From assembly GCF_014841135.1 (NCBI RefSeq), contig NZ_JACYTN010000004.1, positions 124,001 to 188,000 on the forward strand: a stretch of DNA of 64,000 nucleotides, given 5' to 3'. The number at the start of each line of letters is the position of its first letter. The stretch's first letter is position 1. Below the pieces are notes generated by a model that searched no databases, was not told the origin of the DNA, and saw nothing but the letters and a program-made list of their open reading frames with translations. Positions 33,107-42,664 of this stretch are shown here, piece by piece. Origin of the DNA: Paenibacillus arenosi (GTDB taxonomy: Bacteria; Bacillota; Bacilli; Paenibacillales; Paenibacillaceae). A program made the position numbers and the translations under genes.

Positions 33107-35485
33107 TTAAAAATCCTCGAAGTCAAAATCATTCAATTGTTGCAGCATGTTCGCTTCGTCCTCCTTCAACTCTGCACTGAGCACCTCTTCTACTTGCTCA
33201 GCTTGCACACCCCACAACTCGCCTAATAGCTCCGCGATCATAACTTTCTCTCGTGGTGCAAACGTACTGAATGCACGCCGCAAAAATACTAATGCACGAA
33301 CAAACTCTTCATCTTCAAGAGATTCGATATAGTCATTTAGTTGCTCCCATAGGCTCATTCGCGACAACAGTGCATAACGATTGCGCATCGATAATCCCTC
33401 GAACCAACCTGCACCGATGTCTGCTGAAATACCAGGAGACAGACGGCGCGACACTTCCTCTGCGCATTGCTGAGCAGAGATCGCATTGCGTTCCATCAGT
33501 ATCGCACAAGCGAAGCCCGACAACCGCGGATTACGGTCATCACGTTCTGCAAGCTTAGTAAGCTCCTGCAACCACAGCGCTTCCTCTACCTGATCACTGT
33601 GATCTAGTGAGACACTGTTCAATTCATTCATCGCTACAATCATAGATGTGGCAGCTTCGTCATTACATCCGCTCGCATCCAATAGAAACAAACAGGCGCG
33701 CATAAATAGTTGTTCAAGCAGAGGTAAAAGTGGTGACGTGTCGATTCGCCTCACATCACCATAGCGAATAATCATCGACAACTCACGCGCTGCGGCTGCT
33801 ATTTGAATGACATCACGGCTGTCTGCCGCGATACGCTGCAGCGTCTGACGCGCTGCCTCCATCTGTGTAAGCATCGCACATTCACATGCAGTGCGTATAA
33901 GCTTAGACGCATCGGTAATCGTCGTACAAGCTTCCATTTTCTGCTGCAATACATAAGCAGATGCCACTTCAATCGTTTCACCGAGCAGCGTCGATTCGAC
34001 GACTTCAATCTCTACCTCAGGCGACCATTGAAGAACCCAGTGTTCTGCCCAAGTCGCATTCTCTTGTCCGCTTGCGCGCTGTTTCGCCAACGAAATACCC
34101 AACAAGCTCAATCTATGAAATAAAGTGGAACGATGCAAATCTAGAAAAGCAGATTCCTCAGACTTGACTCGTCGATTTTCCCGTAAATCTAATGCTACAT
34201 CAGTCGCTACCGTTGACTTATACTTCTCCAACTTCAACTGCTTAAGCAGCCGGTTCAAATCATCCTGGATAGGCGTCTGGCTAACCCCATCGGCGAGCAA
34301 ACCGATTGCAGTTCCGACATCAACTCTAGCTAATGCCTCAGCAACAACTGCGAGTTCCCCGCGACCTAATAGCGTCTGCGCAGCATCGCGCAAATCACGC
34401 AGCGTTGGTGCACTTCCCTCGTGCAGCGCTGCTAAAGCATGAGCCAGTCGAACTGCCTCAATCACCTCAGCTGTGGAGCGATGTGTACCACTCTCACGCA
34501 GCAACCGTGCAACACTTGCTAAATAGTGTTCGGGCAGATCTTCTAGTGTGCCATCCATCATTCGCTGCCACATCATCTCATAATAATGGGGAGCATTATT
34601 TCCTGCACCATAACCAGACATCGTCGACAGCTTGTAATAAGAATACGGCATAAGTGTCAGTTTCGAGCTTCGACTTGGCAGTAATGCTAACTCCTCATCG
34701 GTCATCGCTGCCGATAAATCAGATAATGCTTCAGCATGATACGCACCACACACAACGACGATCTTACTCGGATCATGTCCGGCTGCAATCGTCTCCTTAA
34801 TTTGCCGACGCATGTATGCCTCACGAATTGCATTGTAGGCATATTCTGTATGCTCATAACGTCGTTCTCTTGCTTCCGATAGGTCACGCATTTGAGCGGA
34901 AAAAGATAGAATTGCTTCTTGGTAAGCACCTGTATTCAAGTTGTGCTCGTAATAACGCTCCCAGTACATATCATAGTCGTACTCACCAGCCAAGGTGGCA
35001 ATCCGTTGATAGATGGACGATTCACTTTCTTCGCCTCGCTCTTCTACAACTGTTCCACCAGCGTTACATTCTCCGTGTCCTTGTTCTTGTAATGAAGTGG
35101 ATGCTTCATCCACTTCCTCCTTCGCTGACGTTGAAGACCTCACGCTTTGCAGCGCAAGCGTTACAGCTGTTGGCAAGTCAATAAAGGCTGCCATCGCATC
35201 ATTTTCTTCTGCCCACTTCATCGCCTGATATTCCGGCGAATAGATAGCAAAGGGCCACATCGCTGTCCGCACGGGCAGCTCATCCGTAAACGCTAAAATT
35301 GCCACAGGCGGCTTCGTCACTCGATTCGTTAAATGACGTATCTCTGATGTAGCATCGGACGGCCCTTCTATGAGAATCGCGGTTGGACGAATATGATCCA
35401 AATCATCTAGCAAATGCTTTGCACCGGCGGGAGACAAATGACGCACGCCAAAAATGTGCACGGCCTCTTTTGCTACCGTGCTCAC
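33107..35485 (-). CDS. DUF5682 protein with TraB/TIKI-like motifs
   Basis: 792 residues, cytosolic, no transmembrane helix. The N-terminal about 260 residues carry FGVRHLSP (12-19), ILIEGPSD (37-44), a helix with YMRRQI, and VVVCGAYHAEAL (about 240-252). The order H / E-x-P / R / G-x-H resembles the TraB-PrgY-TIKI protease-like fold, but this is my inference. Residues about 350-790 are helical and Leu/Ala-rich. The gene overlaps the MoxR stop by four bases (GTGA), so it begins with GTG. Such proteins occur next to MoxR and VWA genes. Function unproven. Confidence 0.82.
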   Translation of the reverse strand: MSTVAKEAVHIFGVRHLSPAGAKHLLDDLDHIRPTAILIEGPSDATSEIRHLTNRVTKPPVAILAFTDELPVRTAMWPFAIYSPEYQAMKWAEENDAMAAFIDLPTAVTLALQSVRSSTSAKEEVDEASTSLQEQGHGECNAGGTVVEERGEESESSIYQRIATLAGEYDYDMYWERYYEHNLNTGAYQEAILSFSAQMRDLSEARERRYEHTEYAYNAIREAYMRRQIKETIAAGHDPSKIVVVCGAYHAEALSDLSAAMTDEELALLPSRSSKLTLMPYSYYKLSTMSGYGAGNNAPHYYEMMWQRMMDGTLEDLPEHYLASVARLLRESGTHRSTAEVIEAVRLAHALAALHEGSAPTLRDLRDAAQTLLGRGELAVVAEALARVDVGTAIGLLADGVSQTPIQDDLNRLLKQLKLEKYKSTVATDVALDLRENRRVKSEESAFLDLHRSTLFHRLSLLGISLAKQRASGQENATWAEHWVLQWSPEVEIEVVESTLLGETIEVASAYVLQQKMEACTTITDASKLIRTACECAMLTQMEAARQTLQRIAADSRDVIQIAAAARELSMIIRYGDVRRIDTSPLLPLLEQLFMRACLFLLDASGCNDEAATSMIVAMNELNSVSLDHSDQVEEALWLQELTKLAERDDRNPRLSGFACAILMERNAISAQQCAEEVSRRLSPGISADIGAGWFEGLSMRNRYALLSRMSLWEQLNDYIESLEDEEFVRALVFLRRAFSTFAPREKVMIAELLGELWGVQAEQVEEVLSAELKEDEANMLQQLNDFDFEDF

Positions 35486-36585
35486 TCGTTCAACTCCTTA
35501 CAAGCCGTATACAAGCCTCTCCATTCCGCTCCACGCTTCTTCATAACGTTATCAAGATACTCTTTCCAGACGAGCTTGTCTTTGACGTCATCTTTTACGA
35601 TCGCACCTTGCAAACCAGCCGCTAAATCCTCATCCGTCAATTCACCACTGCCAAAGCTTGCCGCGAGCGCCATACTATTGGTTAATAGGGAAATTGCCTC
35701 TGCCGTAGAAATGACACCAGCAGGAGATTTGACCTTCTCCTTCTTGTCGAGTGTCATTCCGTTGCGCAGTTCACGGAAGATCGTAACGACTTTGTGCAGC
35801 GCCTCATCCGCTGGAGCAGCCGATTGCAAGTCATACGCAGCTGCGATTTCCTGCACTCGCTTCTTCACAATTTCGACCTCAGTCTCCATATCAGAAGGAG
35901 TAGGTAGTACAACAATATTGAAACGGCGCTTCAACGCTGCCGACATTTCATTAACACCTCGGTCTCTCGTATTGGCTGTAGCAATAATCGAGAATCCTTT
36001 ATGCGCGCTTACTTCCTTACCAAGCTCAGGGACTGAAATGGTCTTCTCAGACAAAATAGAGATAAGCGCATCCTGCACCTCTGATGCACAACGAGATATT
36101 TCCTCAAAGCGTGCAATGCCGCCTGCTTCCATCGCACGCATAATTGGGCTTTGCACCAATGCCTCAGGTGTCGGACCATTCGCTAGCAGCATCGCATAGT
36201 TCCAGGAATATCGAACCTGCTCCTCGGTCGTGCCTGCTGTCCCTTGTACAACGAGACCAGAATGCCCATAGATCGCTGCCGTCAAATTTTCAGACAACCA
36301 CGATTTAGCCGTACCTGGTTCACCGATTAGCAAGAGAGCACGGTCAGTTACCAACGTCGCGATCGCCATTTCTACTAATCTTTTATTTCCGATATATTTG
36401 GGCGTAATAACGGTTTTACCCGCCTTGCCGCCAGTAATAAACGTAAGTACTGCCTGCGGCGACATTTGCCACCCTGTCGGCACTTTGCCTTTATCGGCCT
36501 TGATTAGCGCTGCAATTTCATCCGCGTATAAGCGTTCTGCTGGTAAGCGCATCATATCTTGCGACTGTTGCTGAGTTGTTGACAT
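35482..36585 (-). CDS. MoxR family AAA+ ATPase
   Basis: 367-residue ATPase. Walker A is GEPGTAKS (88-95). The Walker B region is IARFEEISR (157-165), in which Glu takes the place of the usual Asp before the catalytic Glu. Sensor 1 is N205 in ATANTRDRG, and the Arg finger is in LKRRFN (219-223). MoxR ATPases form hexamers and act as chaperones with VWA partners. ATG at 36585 follows GGGAG at 8 bases. Third gene of the operon, 69 bases after the HEAT-like gene, and overlapping the DUF5682 gene by four bases. Confidence 0.93.
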   Translation of the reverse strand: MSTTQQQSQDMMRLPAERLYADEIAALIKADKGKVPTGWQMSPQAVLTFITGGKAGKTVITPKYIGNKRLVEMAIATLVTDRALLLIGEPGTAKSWLSENLTAAIYGHSGLVVQGTAGTTEEQVRYSWNYAMLLANGPTPEALVQSPIMRAMEAGGIARFEEISRCASEVQDALISILSEKTISVPELGKEVSAHKGFSIIATANTRDRGVNEMSAALKRRFNIVVLPTPSDMETEVEIVKKRVQEIAAAYDLQSAAPADEALHKVVTIFRELRNGMTLDKKEKVKSPAGVISTAEAISLLTNSMALAASFGSGELTDEDLAAGLQGAIVKDDVKDKLVWKEYLDNVMKKRGAEWRGLYTACKELNE

Positions 36586-36654
36586 ATATTCATCTCCCGT
36601 TCTCTAGGCCATAGCTTACTTTTCCTGTGCTCGCACGTAAATAATATTTCAGAA

Positions 36655-38499
36655 TTACGCTTTTTCTTCCAGATTAGCATCCGTTTTCATCCGATCCGCC
36701 ACATATTCAAGTAATTCTAGGGATGAATGTCTGTGTTTCGGGAATACCGCGACCAAACGCTCATAGTAGGTTGCAGGAAGCTGATGCAATTGCTCCATTA
36801 CCTCAACATCAATCACATCGCATCTCGTCGTTTCCATCAACGTCATCAATGCTTCCCAACGGACATGATCATCTACTTTCATACGTAACAATCCTCTTAC
36901 CATTTTCTCCGCAAATTCATAGCTTTGTTTTAATGGTTTCACCAAAAGACCTGTTAAAAACTCCTCAGCTGCAGCATGTCCTGGGCGGGCAAAGGCGCAA
37001 ACCAGATCAAATGCACGCCGCTCAATAAACCAATCCAACCAACGGTCATCCCATTCATCTGAAATTTGCTCTGCGGGGATCATCACTATTGAGCTTATCC
37101 ATAATTCCGAACCGCTCTTCATCCAAGGAACCGAGTGAGTATTATATTCCCTTGTAACAACGATGCTCTCAATCGCTTCAACGAGCGCTTTCTGATACTT
37201 TTCCAATTCTTTCTTTGAACGCGGCTTGACGTCAACGTCCACAAACTCTACATATCGATCATAGAGCTGTGATGGTGACAGCAGACGATGCGAACAACGA
37301 AATGCTTGCGGTAAATACCTATTATCACGCCGTTCCAGTTCATACAGCTTGTACATCGCAGACTTAGTTCCGCATTTCTCCATATAATCAGCTGCATAAT
37401 CAAATAAATCCGTCCATCCGAACTGTACATAGCATTCGTATCGTGTAATTACATCTTCAAGCAAGGTATATATCTCATCACTTTGTCGGTAGAGCAATGC
37501 CTTAAGAAAATTATAAATTCTTGACCAAAGAGCCTCCCGCTTCTTCTTATCCTCCATCACCACTGAGGCTTGCTTAAGCTCTAATTCCAGCCCATTTACC
37601 AGCATCGCGGTGAAATCAGCATTATCGCATTTACAAGCCGCCTCAAGCGCATTGTCCATATCCTTACCGGAAAACGCCTCATACAAGCGTGTTATTGCAG
37701 GCGAACTACCTCTTTTTGCTAAAGCATAATAGGTAGCTTCACGTACTGTCTTTTTCCTCTCTCTGGACAACTCCAACAGCACCGGCTCATATTGCTCATA
37801 GTCAGCTAAACGTTCAATCGCAGACACTTTTACCTCATCCGAACCAGATTGTGCTGCTTCGAGTACGAGTTCATTCATATCCGCTCCGCCAGCTACTGCG
37901 ATAACATGCAGCTTTCTTGCATGTAATCTGCCTCCAGAAGCATCATATGTAGCTATGAGATGAGGAACAATCTGCGGTCCATAGGAAGGCAAAATTTTCT
38001 TTTCAACCAAATCAGCAAGTTCGCTATACGGATCGTTAAGCGCAGCAATTGCATGCGGCAGTAAGCGCATATCATCAAACATTTTCGCCTCAAATGCTTC
38101 TCTAACAATTTCATATCTCCCGCTTCCTGTCGTAGTGAGAGCTTCTTTCACAGCAGCCAACTTGCGAAAAGATAAATTAGTCGTTAAGGAATGTGGTAAG
38201 TTAGCCGTATCACGCAACTCCCCTTCTACCGAAGTCGTCCCCAATGTGCGAAGCACTGAACTTAACAGCAAACCCAAATCCTGCAACTTCTCCGCAGATG
38301 TACGCGTCTCTTGGGATTCAGGAGCAATAACCGCAGCAATACCTTCAGCCAACTTCTTAAACACAGGTGCCCGCTCACCAAGCTGTTCAAACTGTGGCAG
38401 CATTCGCTTGAGACGAAAATCTCCTGTTGCTAGGTCACTGCCCGCGATATATATCCTTCTTACTTCCTGATGAAGCTCTTGCAGCAATGCTGTACTCAT
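36655..38499 (-). CDS. HEAT-like helical repeat protein of the MoxR operon
   Basis: 614 residues, almost wholly alpha-helical. Residues about 110-300 contain repeated helix pairs with the HEAT/armadillo pattern (LPHAIAALNDPYSELADLV, LVLEAAQSGSDEVKVSAIERLADY, LELSRERKKTVREATYYALAKRG). The rest is helical without a recognised domain. Such scaffolds usually bind partner proteins. ATG at 38499 has GGGGG at 7 bases and lies 12 bases after the SWIM stop, so these two are coupled. Second gene of the operon. Confidence 0.78.
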   Translation of the reverse strand: MSTALLQELHQEVRRIYIAGSDLATGDFRLKRMLPQFEQLGERAPVFKKLAEGIAAVIAPESQETRTSAEKLQDLGLLLSSVLRTLGTTSVEGELRDTANLPHSLTTNLSFRKLAAVKEALTTTGSGRYEIVREAFEAKMFDDMRLLPHAIAALNDPYSELADLVEKKILPSYGPQIVPHLIATYDASGGRLHARKLHVIAVAGGADMNELVLEAAQSGSDEVKVSAIERLADYEQYEPVLLELSRERKKTVREATYYALAKRGSSPAITRLYEAFSGKDMDNALEAACKCDNADFTAMLVNGLELELKQASVVMEDKKKREALWSRIYNFLKALLYRQSDEIYTLLEDVITRYECYVQFGWTDLFDYAADYMEKCGTKSAMYKLYELERRDNRYLPQAFRCSHRLLSPSQLYDRYVEFVDVDVKPRSKKELEKYQKALVEAIESIVVTREYNTHSVPWMKSGSELWISSIVMIPAEQISDEWDDRWLDWFIERRAFDLVCAFARPGHAAAEEFLTGLLVKPLKQSYEFAEKMVRGLLRMKVDDHVRWEALMTLMETTRCDVIDVEVMEQLHQLPATYYERLVAVFPKHRHSSLELLEYVADRMKTDANLEEKA

Positions 38500-38511
38500 C
38501 GTCATTCCCCC

Positions 38512-39957
38512 TTAATACAAGAGGCGGGTGATATCCGCGCCCTTAATAATAGTCAACGGCTGTGCAGCAAGGCGTCCGCTATCCTGATCATGCTCGAACA
38601 TAACGAGCATGGTCATATCGCGCAAGTTCGCTTCTGATACGTGGGATAGCAATGGCACCGTCTTATGGCCAAGAGAGAACACATCATTCAACAATACATG
38701 CTGTCTCGCTTCGTCCATGATGACGAATTGACCTTGCTCCGTCTGACGAACCTCAGCAACATGAAGCAGCATGACTGGATTATGATCGCCGAGCGGATTT
38801 TTCAACTGATTCTTCACGAGCTTCACTGCATCCGCATAAGAACGATGAGCATTCGCATGAACGGGTTCTAGATCTTGTGAAACAAGCGGACGATGAATCA
38901 TTTTCTCCCAACGCACTCTTCGATTCATGTCGCCTGGATAAAGATAAAGCTCACTCACAACCGCAACATCGAAGAAGCTATCTTCCTCTTTTATATATTT
39001 GCTAGCTTTATAGGGCCGATACTGAACGGTCCTATGAATCTTCCCGCTCTCCTTTTCCAGCCAATAACCCTCATCTACATATTCTTGCCTTCCCTTATCG
39101 TCATAGCTGATAAAGGCAAGCTGAATAAGCTCCACCTGCTCGCTCATTAATCCAAATTCCTTTAACTCTGAGAGCTGCCAAGCGTGACCAAGCCATTCTT
39201 CAATCGTCGATTCGGAATCAAGCTTCAGCTCGGGGTCATTCAGCTTCGCTGTCAGGTGAGCACGTCCTTTTTTAATAAGTGCATGAATAAGCGTTAACTG
39301 CTCCATGATAGATGTGTAGGCAGCTTCACGGTGATCTTCGTCACCTATTAAGACTGCTAAGCGACGCAGTTCCGTCTGTGCGCCCGTTAAATAACAATTG
39401 CCGAGCTGCTTCACATGCTCTTTAATCGTCTTTAATGTTTTGGAGTCAACCGTCCCTAAGCCACCGCGAATCAGCGAAAGAGCAAACATCTCCAGCAGAT
39501 CAAGCCCTTCTAGCTGTGCTTGAATCTTTTTCTTTAAGGCAGATTTATTCACTTTTTTCACTTTAGGCTTTGTATCTTCCCCTGCGGCGACCTGCTCCGC
39601 CTTCTTCTGCTCACGCTTCTCTGCTTTCTCTCGCTTGGCTGCAATGTCTTCCGGCACATTTGCTTGTTCAAATGTCTCGCCACCGACATATGCATATAGC
39701 AAACCTAATGCATGCTTACAAGGAAACTGTCGGCTTGGGCAGGAGCATCGCATCACCGGCTTCTCCGGTTCTATAAAATCGGCAGAGCAGGCATAATTGG
39801 ACTTGCCACTGCCAGCGCATTCACCAAATAACAACGTGCCGTCTTGCGATTTATTTAGTTGAACGAAACTTCGCTTTTTGACAAGCCCCTGTGCATTTTT
39901 AATGGCCGAAGCATTTAATGCTAATGAATCTACATAGCCTTCCGTTAATTCGATCAC
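38512..39957 (-). CDS. SWIM zinc-finger protein of the MoxR operon
   Basis: 481 residues. The SWIM motif is CSCPSRQFPCKH with ligands C71, C73, C80 and H82. A charged Lys/Glu linker (about 108-140) follows, then a helical middle and a beta-rich C-terminus (about 280-481) not assigned to a family. SWIM domains bind DNA or proteins. GTG at 39957 has GGAGG at 7 bases. It is the first gene of the operon, whose promoter must lie in 39958-40080. Confidence 0.85.
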   Translation of the reverse strand: MIELTEGYVDSLALNASAIKNAQGLVKKRSFVQLNKSQDGTLLFGECAGSGKSNYACSADFIEPEKPVMRCSCPSRQFPCKHALGLLYAYVGGETFEQANVPEDIAAKREKAEKREQKKAEQVAAGEDTKPKVKKVNKSALKKKIQAQLEGLDLLEMFALSLIRGGLGTVDSKTLKTIKEHVKQLGNCYLTGAQTELRRLAVLIGDEDHREAAYTSIMEQLTLIHALIKKGRAHLTAKLNDPELKLDSESTIEEWLGHAWQLSELKEFGLMSEQVELIQLAFISYDDKGRQEYVDEGYWLEKESGKIHRTVQYRPYKASKYIKEEDSFFDVAVVSELYLYPGDMNRRVRWEKMIHRPLVSQDLEPVHANAHRSYADAVKLVKNQLKNPLGDHNPVMLLHVAEVRQTEQGQFVIMDEARQHVLLNDVFSLGHKTVPLLSHVSEANLRDMTMLVMFEHDQDSGRLAAQPLTIIKGADITRLLY

Positions 39958-40083
39958 ACCATTTCCCTCCTAGTCCCTTCTATGTACAAAGTGGAACTGT
40001 GAGCTATCGATAAACAATTCCATGTTTCTCCTTCTACATCGAACGTCTGTTTCCTTCCTATTTTTACAACTTTATATGTAAAT

Positions 40084-40127
40084 ATGAAAAAAGGCTGATT
40101 CCTGAATAGATCAGAAATCAGCCTTTC
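40084..40127 (-). terminator. intrinsic terminator of ppaC
   Basis: Minus-strand AAAGGCTGATTTCTGA pairs with TCAGGAATCAGCCTTT, then TTT. The plus-strand side also has a T-rich tail (CTTTTG). Confidence 0.85.
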
Positions 40128-40188
40128 TTTTGTAACATTTATGAAAATGAGCCGCTACATACGCTGCATGTAATTGGCTTTCTAACTA

Positions 40189-41121
40189 CTAGAGACTGTT
40201 GAACGCCTCAGTCAACACAGGTACGATTTGAGACTTACGGGATACAACGCCTTTAAGAACGGCTTTGTTGTCATCCAATGTAACATTGTAAGCTTTCTCA
40301 ACTGCATTAGAAGCTTGTCCAACCGCAAGACCAACGGAATCATTGTTCAAAATGTCCGTAACGACGAACAAGAACAAATCCAAGCCTTTGTCAGCAACGA
40401 TTTTGTTAAGAACCGCTTCTACTTCTGCTTGACGGCCCAATACATCGTTCACGTCTACTGCGTTTACTTGCGCGATTTCAACTTTAGCGCTACCCATTGT
40501 GAACTCTTTGGAGTCGATAGATACAAGCTGCTCGATTGTTTTGTCGCTAAGGTCCGCGCCAGCTTTCAACATTTCCAAACCGTATTGCTCAGCATCTACA
40601 CCAGCGATCGCTGCAAGCTCACGAGCTGCATCGATATCTTCTTGTGTGCAAGTTGGAGATTTGAACAAGAGCGAGTCGGAGATAATAGCAGATAGCATCA
40701 AACCAGCTACTTCTTTACGAACCGCTACACCTTTCTCTTTGTAGATCTTCAACAAAATTGTCGCTGTGCAGCCAACTGGCTCTGCACGGTAGTACAATGG
40801 TGCAGCTGTTTCGAAGTTCGCGATACGGTGGTGGTCGATAACTTCCAACACTTGAACTTGATCGATATCGTTAGCGCTTTGTTGACGCTCGTTGTGGTCA
40901 ACCAAAATAACTTGCTTCGCTTCACTAGCAACTGCCTCAACAAGACGAGGTGCTTCTACATTGAAATGCTTCAACGCGTAAGCTGTCTCACCGCTTACCT
41001 CACCAAGACGAATAGCTTCTACGTTCAAGCCCAATTCTTTTTTCAATTCAGCGTATGCGATAGCGGAGCAGATTGTGTCCGTGTCTGGGTTTTTGTGTCC
41101 GAAAACTAGAATTTTGTCCAT
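40189..41121 (-). CDS. ppaC: manganese-dependent inorganic pyrophosphatase
   Basis: 310-residue family II pyrophosphatase of the DHH superfamily, which hydrolyses PPi to two Pi in the cytosol. Metal ligands are in [13 protein letters not shown] (H9, D13, D15), VDHNERQQ, and EVIDHHR with the DHH motif. The C-terminal DHHA2 domain ends with [10 protein letters not shown], the substrate-binding Arg/Lys pair. ATG at 41121 has AAAGGGAG upstream. No CBS domain insertion, so no nucleotide regulation of that type. Confidence 0.96.
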   Translation of the reverse strand: MDKILVFGHKNPDTDTICSAIAYAELKKELGLNVEAIRLGEVSGETAYALKHFNVEAPRLVEAVASEAKQVILVDHNERQQSANDIDQVQVLEVIDHHRIANFETAAPLYYRAEPVGCTATILLKIYKEKGVAVRKEVAGLMLSAIISDSLLFKSPTCTQEDIDAARELAAIAGVDAEQYGLEMLKAGADLSDKTIEQLVSIDSKEFTMGSAKVEIAQVNAVDVNDVLGRQAEVEAVLNKIVADKGLDLFLFVVTDILNNDSVGLAVGQASNAVEKAYNVTLDDNKAVLKGVVSRKSQIVPVLTEAFNSL

Positions 41122-41281
41122 TACTAAACTCCCTTTTTAGTCGATTTTAGCGATGTAAGTATACCTTAGATCTTTGTAGCCAATCAAGATTATACATGGA
41201 ATCTTTGCTTATTCCTATACCTTTAGTAGGTTTTATTTTCCTATATCAAGAACTTTCTCTCAAAATGAGTAAATCACAGCT

Positions 41282-42001
41282 TTATACATTGGATATATAC
41301 AGTTTATCGCCTTCTTGAATATGTCCTTCCTTCTTAACGGAGGCATACACACCAAAGTTCATATTCATTTCTGCGTTTAACGTTTTTAATAGGGACGAAT
41401 CACGTTCCAGTGTAACTGGATCAAGTGTAGTAATCGCGCAGCGAGAGCATTCTTCATCCACTTGCAAGTGTACGTCCCCTACCGTAAGACGTTTACCAAT
41501 CCATTCTATTTCCGATGCAACACCTTCTTCGACTGCAACAACGATGTTAGCCCGGAATCTGCGATGATCGACAGGCTTGCCCCATAAAGCTTCAAGCTTG
41601 CGCAAAGTCGCATCCGTTACAATAAGGATACTGGCCGCATCTACAGACATCAGCTGTGGATCAGTGGGATTCGGTGCTCGATAGCTTGTCATCGACATTT
41701 TTTTCTTCGAATAAGATTGAATCTCTTGCAGTAATCGTTCATCCCAGCCAAATGTCCTTCCATCTGGCCCAACGACGACAATACCGTCATCCACATGTTT
41801 GGCTTGGTAAGCAAGCATATTAGGAATTTGACGTGCGGTAAAGAAACTATTCCAGCCCTGCTTCGTCTCATCATAGAAGGCACAAAATCTATCTCCATAC
41901 ATGCCATACGATTCGATACGACATGAATCCAAGCGCTCACCCGCAAATGATTTAACAGGATATCGGTTAATTTCGATAATTTTCCCTACAATAGTAGCCA
42001 A
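41282..42001 (-). CDS. MOSC domain protein
   Basis: 239 residues. The N-terminal beta-barrel has EINRYPVKSFAGERL, and the C-terminal MOSC domain has a Cys-containing CSRCAITTLDP segment with the conserved Cys expected for a sulfur or molybdenum-cofactor carrier site. Related proteins (YcbX/YiiM, mARC) act on N-hydroxylated compounds or transfer sulfur. I start it at TTG 42001, 8 bases after GAGGAG; an upstream ATG at 42028 has no ribosome site. Stand-alone gene. Confidence 0.88.
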   Translation of the reverse strand: MATIVGKIIEINRYPVKSFAGERLDSCRIESYGMYGDRFCAFYDETKQGWNSFFTARQIPNMLAYQAKHVDDGIVVVGPDGRTFGWDERLLQEIQSYSKKKMSMTSYRAPNPTDPQLMSVDAASILIVTDATLRKLEALWGKPVDHRRFRANIVVAVEEGVASEIEWIGKRLTVGDVHLQVDEECSRCAITTLDPVTLERDSSLLKTLNAEMNMNFGVYASVKKEGHIQEGDKLYISNV

Positions 42002-42200
42002 GTTCCCTACTCCTCTCTGTACATACATGATGCTTAATCTACGTGTAACAGAACGATCATCTACGTTACTTTACTGCCATAATTTTTTCCCTACTGAATA
42101 AATAAAATGAATTCATGTAACTGGAATAGCCTGCTTCTATTATATGGCTGTCGCGGATCTTCGTACAATGTAATATCACATACAAAGGAGAGATATCAGT

Positions 42201-42605
42201 ATGACTTATGAAACGATTGTTGCGCTCAAACCATTGCTACTTCGTATCTATCAGCTTATTAAGAAGCTGGATGATTCAGAACAGAATGTAGATGAAAGCT
42301 TGCTGGAAAAAGAAATAAAGACCATTCTCGAACAACAAGATAGAGGGACATTAATTTTCATAAAAACCGTAACGCTAGTTGGGCGGCATGAACGCGGTTA
42401 TGTCTATACAAATTATAAAAATGACGATGGCTCTTCCTTCGAACAAGTTATTAAAATAAAAATCTCCGATTCTCCTGAGCAATTAATTCAGAAATACGGG
42501 AAATATCTTATCTATGACAAAAAAGAAGACATCATTAATCTGTTAGTTAGGAAATGGATTCAGCCATCTTTTATCGAAGGTATGCAAATTTTGAAACTCA
42601 CGTAA
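42201..42605 (+). CDS. unrecognised 134-residue protein
   Basis: 134 residues, helical N-terminal half (LLLRIYQLIKKLDDSEQ), then a strand-rich centre (GTLIFIKTVTLVGRHERGYVY) and a C-terminal helix. Soluble, no signal or transmembrane segment. ATG at 42201 follows AAAGGAGAG at 8 bases, so it is well supported as a gene. It is followed 59 bases later by another unrecognised small gene on the same strand. Function unknown. Confidence 0.65.
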   Translation: MTYETIVALKPLLLRIYQLIKKLDDSEQNVDESLLEKEIKTILEQQDRGTLIFIKTVTLVGRHERGYVYTNYKNDDGSSFEQVIKIKISDSPEQLIQKYGKYLIYDKKEDIINLLVRKWIQPSFIEGMQILKLT

Positions 42606-42664
42606 CATTGATTCAAGAAGTCGATATTACCCGATTATTGAACCTATATTGAGGAGGAAACAAG

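Noticed and set aside
35414-36199. Plus-strand open frame of 261 codons antisense to the MoxR gene
   Set aside because: Antisense to a gene with clear Walker motifs; long mirror frames occur because of codon bias, and there is no ribosome site.
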